64,000 bases of DNA from Homarus americanus (lineage: Eukaryota > Arthropoda > Malacostraca > Decapoda > Nephropidae): the NCBI RefSeq assembly GCF_018991925.1, contig NW_024726235.1:6159350-6223349 (forward strand), given 5' to 3'. Of this stretch, positions 37,896 to 48,813 are shown piece by piece (positions within the stretch are counted from its first letter, which is position 1; every line of letters starts with the position of its first letter). Below the pieces are notes generated by a model. The model did not search any database. It was given only the letters and a program-made list of their open reading frames with translations, and was not told where the DNA came from. The position numbers and the translations under genes were made by a program.

Positions 37896-38376
37896 GAAAA
37901 TTTAACTAAATTTGACAAAATAACTGCTGCTTGGGACAAAATTATCAAAACACCCAAGTTACTAACATTATAAAACCAAATTATGCCTGTTGGCAAGTAC
38001 TGGGCATGCACTGGCTCCTGAATGTACCCGAACCTGCTCCAGTGTTGGTCAAGTCTTGTCTTGAAAGAGCTCACACTCGGTGCCGTCACAACACTTTTTG
38101 GTAGATTGTTCCAAGAGTTCACAACTCTCGTCCCGAAAAAGTTTGTTCTCACTGTTTTCTGGACTTGCGGCTTCTTCAATCGTGAGCTGTGACCCCTTGT
38201 GGGGCGAGTGTCTGCCAGCTCCAAGTAAGGACACTCGACTGAGTAGTGCCCTTTGAGATGCTTATACACCTCAATTAGGTCACCCCTTGCCCGTCTGTAG
38301 TATAAGCTAGGCAAGTTCAGGCGCTCCAATCTCTCAGGGTAGCTGAGGTGCCGAAGTGCAGGCACCAATCTGGTGG

Positions 38377-39062
38377 GTGTCCGACTAATTACCCAAATGT
38401 AGCCAAATATAGCCGGAATGAAGTCAAATAATGGTCGTAGATGAATAAATCGGACTGCCAATCACTTCTTGACTAGTATTTGGTGTCAGAAAGTCACAAA
38501 AAATTGGAAAACTTACTTTAATCTGAGTTAATAGATCGCGTGCATGTACCGAGGGAGCGAGGAATTACCCAAATGTAGCCAAATGTAGCCGCAATGAAGT
38601 CAAATGATGGTCGTACAAGCGTAATTCGGGCTGTGAATCACTTCTCGATTGTTATTTGGTGTCATAAAGTAAAAAAAATTGGTAAACTTAATTTAATCTG
38701 AGTTGTGTTGTATTAGGTTAGGTTAGGTTAGATTAGGTTAGGTTAGGTTAGGTTAGGTTAGGTTAGGTTAGGTTAGGTTAGGTTAGGTTAGGTACATGCA
38801 CTTGATCTATTAACTCAGATTAAATTAAGTTTACCAATTTTTTGTGACTTCGTGACACCAAATACTAGTCGAGGTTAGGTTAGGTTAGGTACATGCACTC
38901 GATCTATTAACTCAGATTAAATTAAGTTTACCAATTTTTTGTGACTTTGTGACACCAAATACTAGTCGAGAAGTGATTGGCAGTCCGATTTATTCATCTA
39001 GGACCATTATTTGACTTCATTCCGGCTATATTTGGCTACATTTGGGTAATTAGTCGGACCTG
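38377..39062. mobile_element. Foldback element with (TTAGG)n core, inserted in LINE
   Basis: The two ends are inverted (GTCCGACTAATTACCCAAAT at the left, ATTTGGGTAATTAGTCGGAC at the right). TCTGGTGG is present at both borders (38369-38376 and 39063-39070), consistent with an 8-bp target duplication as made by hAT-type transposases. The arms contain repeated blocks of about 180 bp. At the centre are telomere-type TTAGG repeats. There is no coding capacity. Confidence 0.85.
38713..38783. repeat. Interstitial (TTAGG)n tract
   Basis: About 14 units of TTAGG with one TTAGA variant; a shorter run lies at 38873-38890. TTAGG is the canonical arthropod telomere unit. Both tracts are inside the foldback element, so this is not a chromosome end. 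Confidence 0.93.
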
Positions 39063-42000
39063 TCTGGTGGCCCTCCTTTGAACATTTTCAACCAACTGAC
39101 AGTCCCTAGCATATCTCGGAGACTAGACGGGGTGACAGTACCCCAGATGGGGAAGCACTTCACTCTTGAAGATAGTTACGAGGGGTGGACCGTCTAGACA
39201 TCTGAACGACCTTCTTATAAGACCCAATAATTTATTTGCCCGATTTACCTTCTTCTCGCAATGGCCCGAGAACTTCAGCTCATTGTTCAGCATACACACC
39301 GAGGTCCTTTTCACATTCAGTCTCTAATTAATGTAGTTTCTTCGTCCCGTTGGGACATACAGTATGATATGCCTCCTTACTGTTGGTATGTCCCAGGTGC
39401 CTACTCTTACACTTCATGACATTGAGTCTTAGCAGCCATTTCTTTGACCCTTCTTGGAGTTCACAGAGATCCTTCTGCAGCTCTTCACAGTCTGCTTGGT
39501 TCTTAATTTCCCAAAATAACTTGGCATCATCCACAAACATTTGTATGGAGGAATGTACAGCGCCAGGCATGTTATTTATAAGCAAACAAACAACAATGGA
39601 CCCAATACATGGCCCTTTGGTAACCCGCTTGTTACGGGTACACATAATGATTTCGTGCCATTGATCACCACACACTGCTTGCGATCATGTAGAAAGTCTT
39701 TGATCCATGCTAGGATATTTCCCCGAATCCCTTACCCTTCCAGTTTAATTTTCAGCCTTTCATGGGGTACGCTGTCGAAAGCCTTGGCAAAATCTAGATA
39801 TATATTGTCGATATTACCACCCTGTTCCAGAATATGTGTCCAAATATCCTGTACCTTGAGTAATTGTGATAAGCAGGAGCTCCCTGGCATAAACCGTGTT
39901 GGCAATCCTTTAAATGGTTGTTTTGTAGTAGATGTTCCATCATGGCATCTCTTATAATGCTCTCAAGTAATTTACATACTATGCTGGTCAGGCTCACCAG
40001 TCTATAGCTGTTTGTGGAGTGACGATCGCCCTTCCTGAAGATAGGACTCACATAAGCAATTTCCAATCACTGGGGACCTTTTGCTCATCCAGGCATTTAC
40101 AGAACAGGATCTTCAGAGGCTCGGCAAGCTTGTTGCACAGCTCTGTTAGCACTCTGGGATGCACCATGTCAGGGCCGGGACTCTTATGAACCTTTAGCTT
40201 TGACAGTTTATTTCTTATAACCTCTTCTGTAAACACAATGTGGGTCAGTGCTGTGTCGAACCGCCTGTCCTCAATCGCAGGTAGGTTAATTGCATCCTCT
40301 CTTGTGAACACCGAGGAAAAGAAGCTGTTCAATGCCTCAGCTTTTTCCTGGCCAGAATCTGCATAACTACCATCTTCAAGTCTCAGGTCTGATACTCCTA
40401 CTCGCATTTTTAATTTCAACTTTGCATAGCGGTAAAATGCGTTTTGGTTTGACGTGACCTCGCTTGCAACCACCATCTGGAACTCCTTTTCAGCCTTTCT
40501 ACACTCTGACTGTTCCTGGCTCTTGCATACATCCTCCTGTCTTGCTCATCGTTTGACCTAATTCACGCTTTGAATTTCTGGGTTTTCTTCTTAACTTTGT
40601 TGGCTGCCACATGGTTCATGTGTAGGGGTCTCCTTGTATTCCTAGAAGCACTGGGTTTGGTCTTGGTTATATATTTATTGATCAAATGGTTCACTTTACT
40701 AACTATGGTATTCAGCGTAGTGTCTGCGTTCTTATACCTTTGTGAGTCAGGCCCGTGGATACCCCTCATCTCCTCCCCCATCCCGTCGTAATTTCCCTTG
40801 TAGTATTTGTACCTTGGCCTGGTTTTGTCATGAACTAGGTAACAGTTAAATGTGAAAGACAACATTACATGGTGGCTGGGGTCAACTGGGGCTAGATGCT
40901 CCAGTTTGGCCACCATACCCTCCTCGTTTGTTATGATGGGGTCCAGTAGCTTAGGTGTTTACTCCCCGCTGTAATGTGTCGGGTCTTTAACATGTTGGAA
41001 CAAAAAATGATCTCTCAGAGTTTCTACAAAAAAGTAGTGGGATTATTTAAGTAATTTGGTGTGAACTTGTTTCTCCAGTCGATGTTGCCATAGTTAATGT
41101 CCCTCATGATAAGGAAGTGGTTAGGGTTGAGCATCACTTCATTGTCTATTAAGGCTCTTAAGTTCCTTTGGTTTGGGAAGCTACAGTTTGGGGATCTGTA
41201 GATACACCCGACAATAAGTAGGTCTCCTCCATTTAATTTAATTTTACATCACTTGGATTCTTCAAAAATATCCTCTCCATGTACCCTCACCTGGCTGGCT
41301 CTAGGGTCTTGCCCCTCTTGCAAGTTTCTTGAAAAAGGTTCATAAATAAGTCGTATCCGTCAATACTGAACTCGCATTCCTCTGGATCGATTCTCCTGTT
41401 CTTGTTCAACAGTTCTACAACACCCACTATATTGGGTTGGTGCACCTTCAGTAGTGTTTCAAACTCATCTCTCTTATCAAGGAACACGTCAGTATTAGTG
41501 TACATGACATTCAAGCCGGAATTTGTTCTCGGTAACGTCTCTGCTCTTGGTAGTAACTCTGGCCCCCTCCATTTTCAGCAGTTGCAGCTTTTGCTAAATA
41601 CACTGTATTTTGCAGGGTGTGGCTAGAAATGTCATTGTATACACGGCGCTCGCCTCCTCCTGGTTGGGAGGTAGAGTGGGTGGAGGGTGTACCACTGCCC
41701 TCTGGCTCTGTGCTGGTGCTCTTGTTTCCACTACCCTCCTCCTGGATATAACCCAACCAGATATTGTAGGAGTTGTAGAACTGTTGTACGAGAACAGGAG
41801 AATCGACCCAGAGGAATGTGAGTTCAGTATTACTGGATATGACTCATTTACGAACCTAACTCAAGAATCCTGCAGGAGGGGTGTGGTTATCTACGCTAGG
41901 CAAGACCTTAGAGCCAGCCAGGCGAGGGTACAGAGAAAGGATGTTTTTGAAGAGTCCAAGTGGTGTAAAATTAAATTACAGGGAGGGGACTTACTGCTCG

Positions 42001-42094
42001 TCGGAGTGTCTGAATCGATACTCAGCAGATAATCCTGCTACTGAAACAAGCCTCATCATAACAAAAGAGAAATGTTGGCACCAGTCACCATACA

Positions 42095-44074
42095 GTGTTG
42101 TCATTCAGATTTAACTGTTACCTAGTTCAAGATAAGGCCAGGCCAAGGTGCAAATATTACAAGGGAAATTACAATGGGATGAGGGAGGAGATGAGGGGTA
42201 TCAACTGGCCTGACTTATTAAGGTACAAGAACGCAGACACTACGCTGAATATCATAACTAGTAAAATGACCCATTTGATCGATAAATATATACCCAAGAC
42301 CAAACCCAGTGCTTCTAATTACACGAGGGGATTCCTACACATGAACCATGCGGCGGTCGACAAAATTAAGAAGAAAACCCAGAAATTCAAGACGTGGGTT
42401 GGGTCAAACGATGAGCAAGACAGGAGGATGTATGCAAGAGCCAGAAACCAAGCAAAGATAGAGTGTAGGAGGGCTGAAAAGGAGTTCCAAAGGCTGGTTG
42501 CACGCGAGGTCAAGTCAAACCCAAAGGCGTTTTACCGCTATGCAAAGTCGAAATTGAAAACGCGAGTAGGAGTATCAGACCTGAGGCTTGAAGATGGTAG
42601 TTACGCAGATTCTGACCAGGATAAAGCTGAGGCATTGAACAGCTTCTTTTCCTCGGTGTTCACAAGAGAGGATGCAACTAACCTTCCTGCGTTTGAGGAC
42701 AGACGGTTCGACACAGCACTGACCCACATTGTGTTCACAGAAGAGGGTATTCGAAATAAACTGTCCAGGCTAAAGGTCCATAAGAGTCCCGGACCTGACA
42801 TGGTGCATCCTAGAGTGCTAAGAGAGCTGTGCAACGAGCTTGCAGAGCCCCTGAAGATTATGTTTTGTAAATGCCTGGATGAACAAATGGTCCCCAGTGA
42901 ATGGAAAGTGGCTTATGTGAGTCCTATCTTCAAGAAGGGCGATAGTCACTCCACGAACAACTATAGACCGGTGAGCCTGACCAGCATAATATGTAAAGTA
43001 CTTGAGAGTATTATCAGAGATGCCGCGATGGAACATCTACTACGAAACAACCTTGTAAAAGATTGCCAACACGGTTTTATGCCGGGGCGCTCTTGCTTGA
43101 CACAATTGCTCAAGGTATTGGATATTTGGACCCATATTCTAGAACGGGGTGGTAATCTCGACAATATTTACCTAGATTTTGCCAAGGCTTTCGACAGTGT
43201 ACCCCACGAAAGGCTGAAAATCAAACTGGAAGGGTACGGAATTCGGGGAAATGTCCTAGCGTGGATAGAAGACTTTCTACATGACCGCAAGCAATGTGTG
43301 GTGATTAATGGCACAAAATCGTCATCTGTACCTGTAACAAGTGGGGTACCGCAGGGTAGTGTATTGGGCCCGCTGTTGTTTGTTTGTTTCATAAATGACA
43401 TGCCTGACGTTGTACACTCCTCCATGCAAATGTTTGCCGATGATGGCAAGTTATTTCGGGACTGTGAAGAGCTGCAGAAGGACCTCTTTGGGCTCCAGGA
43501 ATGGTCGAAGGAATGGCTGCTGAGATTCAATGTCACGAAGTGTAAGAGGATGCACCTGGGGCGTACCAACGGTAAGGAGGCGTATCATATGTCCCAACGG
43601 GATGAAGAAAATGTACTAGTTGAGACTGTGTGTGAGAAGGACCTAGGTGTGTATGTTGACAATGAGCTGAAGTTCTCGGGCCATTGTGAGAAGAAGGTAA
43701 ATCAGGCAAATAAATTATTGGGTCTTATAAGAAGGTCGTTCAGATATCTAGACGGTCCGTCCCTCGTGACGATCTTCAGGAGTGAAGTGCTTCCCCATCT
43801 GGAGTACTGTCACCCCATCTGGTCCCCGAGATATGCTAGGGACTGTCAGTTGGTTGAAAATGTTCAAAGGAGGGCCACCAAACTGGTGCCTGCACTTCGG
43901 CACCTCAGCTACCCTGAGAGATTGGAGCGCCTGAACTTGCCTAGCTTATACTACAGACGGGCAAGGGGGGACCTAGTTGAGGTTTATAAGCATCTCAGGG
44001 GCACTACTCAGTTGAGTGTCCTTACTTGGAGCTGGCGGACGCTCGCCCCACAAGGGGTCACAGCTCAAGATTGA
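42095..44074 (+). CDS. LINE reverse transcriptase (ORF2 C-terminal two thirds)
   Basis: A 659-residue open frame. After a charged linker, the RT domain shows KSPGPDMVHPRVLRELCNEL, WKVAYVSPIFKKGD, NYRPVSLTSIICKVLESII, DFAKAFDSVPHERL, SGVPQGSVLGPLLF and the catalytic box MFADDGKLF (FxDD, near 43435). The thumb region (LGRTNGKEAYH, SEVLPHLEYCHPIW, RRATKLVPALRHL) follows. Near 43998 a one-base loss (AGGGG where the family has AAGGGG) shifts the frame, so the last residues are aberrant. The normal C-terminus continues at 44026-44301. The enzyme would copy LINE RNA at a nicked target. With a broken endonuclease and shifted end, this copy is probably not autonomous. Jockey-superfamily (CR1/L2-like) placement is inference. 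Confidence 0.85.
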   Translation: MLSFRFNCYLVQDKARPRCKYYKGNYNGMREEMRGINWPDLLRYKNADTTLNIITSKMTHLIDKYIPKTKPSASNYTRGFLHMNHAAVDKIKKKTQKFKTWVGSNDEQDRRMYARARNQAKIECRRAEKEFQRLVAREVKSNPKAFYRYAKSKLKTRVGVSDLRLEDGSYADSDQDKAEALNSFFSSVFTREDATNLPAFEDRRFDTALTHIVFTEEGIRNKLSRLKVHKSPGPDMVHPRVLRELCNELAEPLKIMFCKCLDEQMVPSEWKVAYVSPIFKKGDSHSTNNYRPVSLTSIICKVLESIIRDAAMEHLLRNNLVKDCQHGFMPGRSCLTQLLKVLDIWTHILERGGNLDNIYLDFAKAFDSVPHERLKIKLEGYGIRGNVLAWIEDFLHDRKQCVVINGTKSSSVPVTSGVPQGSVLGPLLFVCFINDMPDVVHSSMQMFADDGKLFRDCEELQKDLFGLQEWSKEWLLRFNVTKCKRMHLGRTNGKEAYHMSQRDEENVLVETVCEKDLGVYVDNELKFSGHCEKKVNQANKLLGLIRRSFRYLDGPSLVTIFRSEVLPHLEYCHPIWSPRYARDCQLVENVQRRATKLVPALRHLSYPERLERLNLPSLYYRRARGDLVEVYKHLRGTTQLSVLTWSWRTLAPQGVTAQD

Positions 44075-44301
44075 AGAAGCCGCAAGTCCAGAAAACCGTG
44101 AGGGCAAACTTTTTCGGAGTGAGGGTTGTAAACTCTTGGAACAATCTACCAGAGAGTGTTGTGACGGCACCGAGTGTGAGCTCTTTCAAGAGAAGACTTG
44201 ACCAACACTGGAGCGGGTTCAGGTACATTCAGGAGCCGGTGCATGCCCAGTATTTGCCAACAGTGCGTGACAGAGACGTGACCGATCGCCCGGGCGGCTA
44301 G
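44026..44301 (+). pseudogene. Displaced LINE ORF2 C-terminus
   Basis: In the frame after the 43998 shift: ADARPTRGHSSRLKKPQVQK, ANFFGVRVVNSWNNLPESVV and HWSGFRYIQEPVHAQYLPT, ending at a stop 44299-44301. It corresponds to the intact end seen in the minus-strand copy (37985-38230) and at 47264-47467. Confidence 0.85.
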
Positions 44302-44410
44302 CGAGCCGATCTTTTGGTGAAGAATATAAATGAAAAGAGACGTGACCGATCGCCCAAGCGGCTAACAAGCCGATCAGTGGCGAAGAGGATAAAAGTAAAA
44401 GTAAATACAC

Positions 44411-45716
44411 CTGTTGCCGTTCCTCCTCGACTCCTCCCTCCTCTGCTTCAAGCCCTGTAGGAGCTTCTTGTGCTGTTCCATCTGCCTTACCGTGCAATGT
44501 ATATAAAAATCTAGATATGCCTCTTTAAGTGCTCTTGACATAACACCAGCTTGGCATTGACCTGCTCATGTAAGATTCTGGGAGGCAATGAGGGCGACTG
44601 TCAGCTTTTCCCACCAACCAGACCTAAGGTGCCAATGCTTTTAAATCACCAGGTCTTTATTCTGGCCCCCACACATACACTTTCTTAGATATTGTGACTT
44701 TATGCCTTATAGTTACATACCTTAATTCTAAATTACATACGTGTCTGGTTTATCAGGTTCCGGTAAATTACCTTGCCTCTCATTACCGCAAAACTGTAGC
44801 CTCAGGCAATTTAGGTGCCAGAGCAAAGAAAGGCCTTGGTTCTTGGCTTGGGTATATCCACTTCACTTTATTCCCGATATATGAACCCTTCCCCCACACT
44901 TTGCAATTGTTTAACACTTTCACAAAATTCTTGAATCATTACACTGTTCGTGGCTAATCGTCACATGGGGTAAAGATGTGTATTAAGCTCACACCGAGAT
45001 ATTTTCCTTGGAGTATAGTTCATGGGTCAACCCCCAGCATTTCACATGTTTGATACATTTGTCCTTTTCTCAGATCATTGTTTTCATATATTTTCCTGAT
45101 ACCTGAGGCAGCTGTTTACTAATCGTACACAGACGTAACTACCATCATAACCTTCCGACACGGTTACACTTACTCACAATAGTGCACGCGTCCGTACCAA
45201 TTGAGTTCTCCCAATCATCATATGGATACCTTGAGTTCTCCCTTAATACTATCTATATGTACATACTTAAGATTATGCACAGACACTGGTATAATTCGTA
45301 TAAAACTACATACAGCATACAAATTACCCCTTCCAAATGTACCTTTTTCTGTGACACTCCCCACTAGAAAACGTAGATATTCCCTTAGCGCGGTGAGTTT
45401 GAATGTTATGCAGCTGAAATATTGATCAAAAGAGATTACAGGGACCAATACTAATGTGTGTAGTACAGCAGGACACAGCTAATTTGACTGACATGAGGGT
45501 TGATACTTATGTATACTCTCCCAAAAAAGTATTGTCCTCTTTTCTCATTGATACAAAAAGTGTCACAAAGGACAAATATTTCCAATCACTAATTGTGATT
45601 TCTTCATTATGTTGGTAGGCCTGCATTCCTAGTATCTTTAAGGTTGCCAGTTATTTCTGGTATTTGTTGTAATTATGGTGAATCACCTTGACCCCTCTTT
45701 AGTAGAATAATATAGG
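44411..45716. other. Intergenic sequence; no gene recognised
   Basis: Unique AT-rich DNA; short frames carry no recognisable domain. Confidence 0.45.
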
Positions 45717-46184
45717 CGGTGTTTACAAAAGAGGATACAAACAATCTTCCTGCATTTGAGGAAAGACGGTTTGACACAGAGCTGACCCACATTGTGTTCT
45801 CGGACGAGGTTGTAAGAAATAAACTGTCAAAGCTAAAGATTTACAAGAGTCCCGGCCCAGATATGGCACACCCCGTGTTAAGCTAACTGTGTAACGAGCT
45901 TGTGGAAGCCCTTATGATCCTGTTCCGCAAATGCCTGGAGGAGCAAAAGGTCCAAGACGACAAGAAAATGGCCTATGTGAGTCCCATATTCAAGAAGGGT
46001 GATCGTCACTCCAAGAATAATTTTAGACCAGTAAGCCTGACCAGCATAGTGTGCATAGTACAGTACTAGAGCATCGTAAAAGATGCCATGATGGAACACC
46101 TACTATGAAACAACCTTGTAAAGGAATGCCAACACGGTTTTATGCCGGGAAGATCCTGCTTAACACAATTACTCAAGGTCTACA
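45717..46184 (+). pseudogene. LINE RT fragment
   Basis: It matches 42660-43125 at lower identity, encoding LSKLKIYKSPGPDMAHP, MAYVSPIFKKGDRHSKN and CQHGFMPGRSCLTQLLKV-type segments. Several stops interrupt it (for example after CACCCCGTGTTAAGC). It is truncated at both ends and followed directly by LTR-like sequence. Confidence 0.8.
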
Positions 46185-46587
46185 GTAGGTCAACCAGTGC
46201 CGCCATACACCACGGAGCGGGGGTCAACTGCTAAGCCACGCCTACCCCCGCTATTTAAGACCTGACCTTGTGGAGATCTCTCTCTTTCTACCTACAGCCG
46301 CAGCCAGCAACACCTCCTCCTCCGCCGCTGCCTGGCGGCCTTCCCTCGCTCCTCCGCCTGCCTGGCGGTCCTCTCTCCCGCTGGCGAGCATGGCGACCCA
46401 CAAGCTGTCCTTCTCTGAGCGTCCTCACCAACCAGCTCTCTCTACATCACGCTTGTAACCATGCTGCCTTCCCAGCACCAAGCTGCATTGTACATCCAAT
46501 ACAACATGTATATAGAGAGCACATTGTGAGTTTCCTTTCTCCATTCCATCCTGAGTGTGAACCAAACAATCTCGTACCCCACAACAG
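46185..46587 (+). mobile_element. LTR-like fragment
   Basis: It is related to the candidate LTR at 35480-35913 but in the opposite orientation, and lacks its first part. It has CTATTTAAG at 46250-46258. It ends near CCCCACA (46578-46583), just before an inverted-repeat element. Confidence 0.5.
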
Positions 46588-46589
46588 TA

Positions 46590-47683
46590 CAGTTAACCAA
46601 AAATGCATCGACTCCACCCTAGCTCTCGTACTCGCAATTTTACCAGGCAATACTTGGTGAATTAAAGCTGTATGTAATGGAGATTGTGATTGGTGGATCC
46701 AATTTTGGCTGTATCACTTTCAGGATAAATATTAAAAAAATCTAAAGGTCGAATTTTTATAATACAGGGGTATTAAACTATTCATCATTACTTAAGATCA
46801 TGAGAATTTACCAAATGATTGTATATTTGCTTAAATAATGAAGAAAATTATATTAATGAATTGGCAACTCAATTAGAATACGGCTGTCACACGATTTCAC
46901 ATAAAATTTCGTAATTATTTAAGCAAATATTCGAACATTTGGTAATTTCTCATGATCTTAAATAACAATGAATAGTTTAATGTCTGGTCCCTGCGATATG
47001 CTAGGGACTGTCAGTTGATTGAAAATGTCTAAAAGAGGGCCACCAGAATGGTGACTGCACTTCAGCACTTCAGCTACCCTGAGAGATTAGAGCGCATGAA
47101 ATTGCCTAGCTTAAACTATTGACGGGCAAGAGGAGACCTAATTGAGGTGTATAAACATCTCAAAGGGCACTACTCAGTCAAGTGTCCTTACCTGGAGTTG
47201 GTGGACGCTCGCCCCACAAGGGGTCACAGCTCAAAATGGAAGAAGCCGTAAGCCCAGAAAACTGTGAGGGGTAACTTTTTGGGAGTGACAGTTGTGAACT
47301 CTTGGAACAATCTGCCAAAGAGTGTTGTGGCGGCATTGAGTGTGAGCTCTTTCAAGACAAGACTTGACCAACACTGGAGCAGGTTCAGGTACATTCAGGA
47401 GCCATTGCATGCCCAGTACTTGCCAACAGTGAGTAACAGATACGTGACCGATCACCCAAGCGGCTAATAAGCCGATCAGTGAAGAGGATAAAAGTAAAAG
47501 TAAAAGTTGTAAAAAGGTTACCTTTAGATTTTTAAAATATTTATCTTGAAAGTGATACAGCCAAAAATGGATCCACCAATCACAATCTCCATTACATCAG
47601 TACAGCCTTACTTCACCAAGCAATGCCTGGTAAAATTAAGAGTATGAGAGCTAGGGTGGGGTCAATGTACCTTTGGTTGACTG
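46590..47683. mobile_element. Long-TIR element with nested LINE 3' end
   Basis: Inverted arms of about 160-170 bp lie at 46590-46752 and 47513-47683 (start CAGTTAACCAAAAATGCATC, end complementary). TA lies at both outer borders. Within it, 46770-46980 forms another inverted pair and 46985-47505 is a 5'-truncated LINE copy. It is likely a TA-targeting MITE that received a LINE insertion. Confidence 0.8.
46985..47505 (+). pseudogene. 5'-truncated LINE copy (ORF2 C-terminus and 3' end)
   Basis: It matches 43822-44395: 'atatgctagggactgtcagt', the TKLVPALRHLSYPERLERL-equivalent region (with TAAACTATTGAC introducing a stop), and WNNLPKSVV near 47302-47330. It ends CGGCTAATAAGCCGATCAG and GGATAAAAGTAAAAGTAAAAG. 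It is decayed and inserted inside the 46590-47683 element. Confidence 0.8.
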
Positions 47684-47685
47684 TA

Positions 47686-48493
47686 CAGTTTTACCCCGCC
47701 TAACGCGGTTTCACTTAACGCGTTTTCGCATATACGCGGTGCCTTGCCAAAGCTGAACTTTCACTTAACGCGGATTTTTTCCACATATATGCGGTGAGTG
47801 TCCGAGACGCTATTTTTAGATTTGCCCCACCCGCCACCCTGCCTGACTGCCTGTTTTAGCTCATAAAATTCATACAAATTACCAGGCCAGAATATAATTT
47901 ACATTGCTGGAATTCTTATAATTTGGTGATCATTTTGAATATAAACATCATATATTTTGCTTTAAACTTACAATTTTTAGATAAAAATTTTTCTCTAGGT
48001 AACTATGTTATCTTTTGTGCAAAATATATGACATTTATATTCAAAATATTCCTGGTCTTACAAGGAATCCAGCAATGTCAATTATATTTTCCTAACTTTA
48101 GTTTGAGGTTATCCCACACATCTCCTTGGGACGGTTGGTGGGGGGTGGGGGGGGGAGGGAGGGACCGACCGACCATCTGTTAGCCGGCTGTGTAGTGTGA
48201 GAGGGGGAGGGAGTTGAGTCCATTATTTGAATGGACATTAACTTGGCGACTGTATTTCTCTATTTCTCTTAAGTATTAATTGTGTGCATGTACCATCATA
48301 AAATTAAGATGTTATTTTTACTACAACATAGGTATGTGCCTTCAAAAAGTGGAGTTTGGGGGTCGGGCCGGTTTCTATTGGAATTAATCCCATATGTTCT
48401 GTTGTTCACTTAACGCGGATTTCACTTAACGCGGATTTCACTTAACGCGGGACCCTCTGGGTTCAATTGACCGCGTTAAGTGGGGTACAACTG
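47686..48493. mobile_element. TA-flanked TIR element A (808 bp)
   Basis: The ends are CAGTTTTACCCCGCCTAACG and the inverse TTAAGTGGGGTACAACTG, with multiple TTAACGCGG repeats inside both ends. It shares the single TA at 47684-47685 with the preceding element. It is nearly identical to parts of 48814-50424. No transposase is present; the open frame around 47923-48183 is probably not coding. Confidence 0.9.
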
Positions 48494-48813
48494 TACAATA
48501 TTAAGAATTAAAGACAAAATTGGCAATACAGTACAATAATGTAGAATTAATATGCCTGCCCCATGCTTTTTTAAATTATCAGGAATATTGCAAGTTAATT
48601 ATATTATAGTATGCTATTTTAGTTTGCAAAATAAACAAAATTATTTTGAATTAAGACAAATTTTGAAGTACTGTACAGTATTATAACTGATTTATTTTTC
48701 AGTGTTTTCCTAAATGATCAGCTGTCAATTTAATTTTATCTTAGTAAGGCCGGGCTTAAAACTACTAAGCAATTCATCTTATCAAAACTGTAATTCTTGG
48801 TCTTTTTAAATTA

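Larger units (their letters stand above)
37985..41756 (-). pseudogene. Near full-length LINE ORF2, minus strand, decayed and split
   Basis: Read from 41756 leftwards. First comes an N-terminal segment (MGYIQEEGSGNKSTSTEPEG), then endonuclease-like sequence (MNVMYTNTDVFLDKRDEFET, NIVGVVELLNKNRRIDPEEC, 41287-41514). A linker follows (MVAKLEHLAPVDPSHHVMLS, 40563-40916), then RT palm motifs (KSPGPDMVHPRVL about 40165-40205, AYVSPIFRKGDRHSTN near 40040, MFVDDAKLF near 39520). The ORF2 C-terminus ends with NSWNNLPKSVV (38090-38125). Frameshifts and stops divide it into at least seven frames. A 686-bp foldback has inserted at 38377-39062. It belongs to the family whose best copy is 41752-44405. Confidence 0.85.
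41752..44405 (+). mobile_element. LINE copy, plus strand (best-preserved RT in window)
   Basis: It begins within the endonuclease domain (DIVGVVELLYENRRIDPEEC) immediately against the 5' side of the minus-strand copy, giving a head-to-head pair. Sequence between the endonuclease and the linker (about 42015-42100) is rearranged relative to the minus copy, with loss of part of the endonuclease. RT follows at 42095-44074. The 3' end has a duplicated hairpin segment (about 44270-44385) and a GATAAAAGTAAAAG tail. Confidence 0.85.

Noticed and set aside
38713..38783. A chromosome end (telomere)
   Set aside because: The TTAGG tract is short, inside a transposon with target duplications, and followed by ordinary DNA on both sides.
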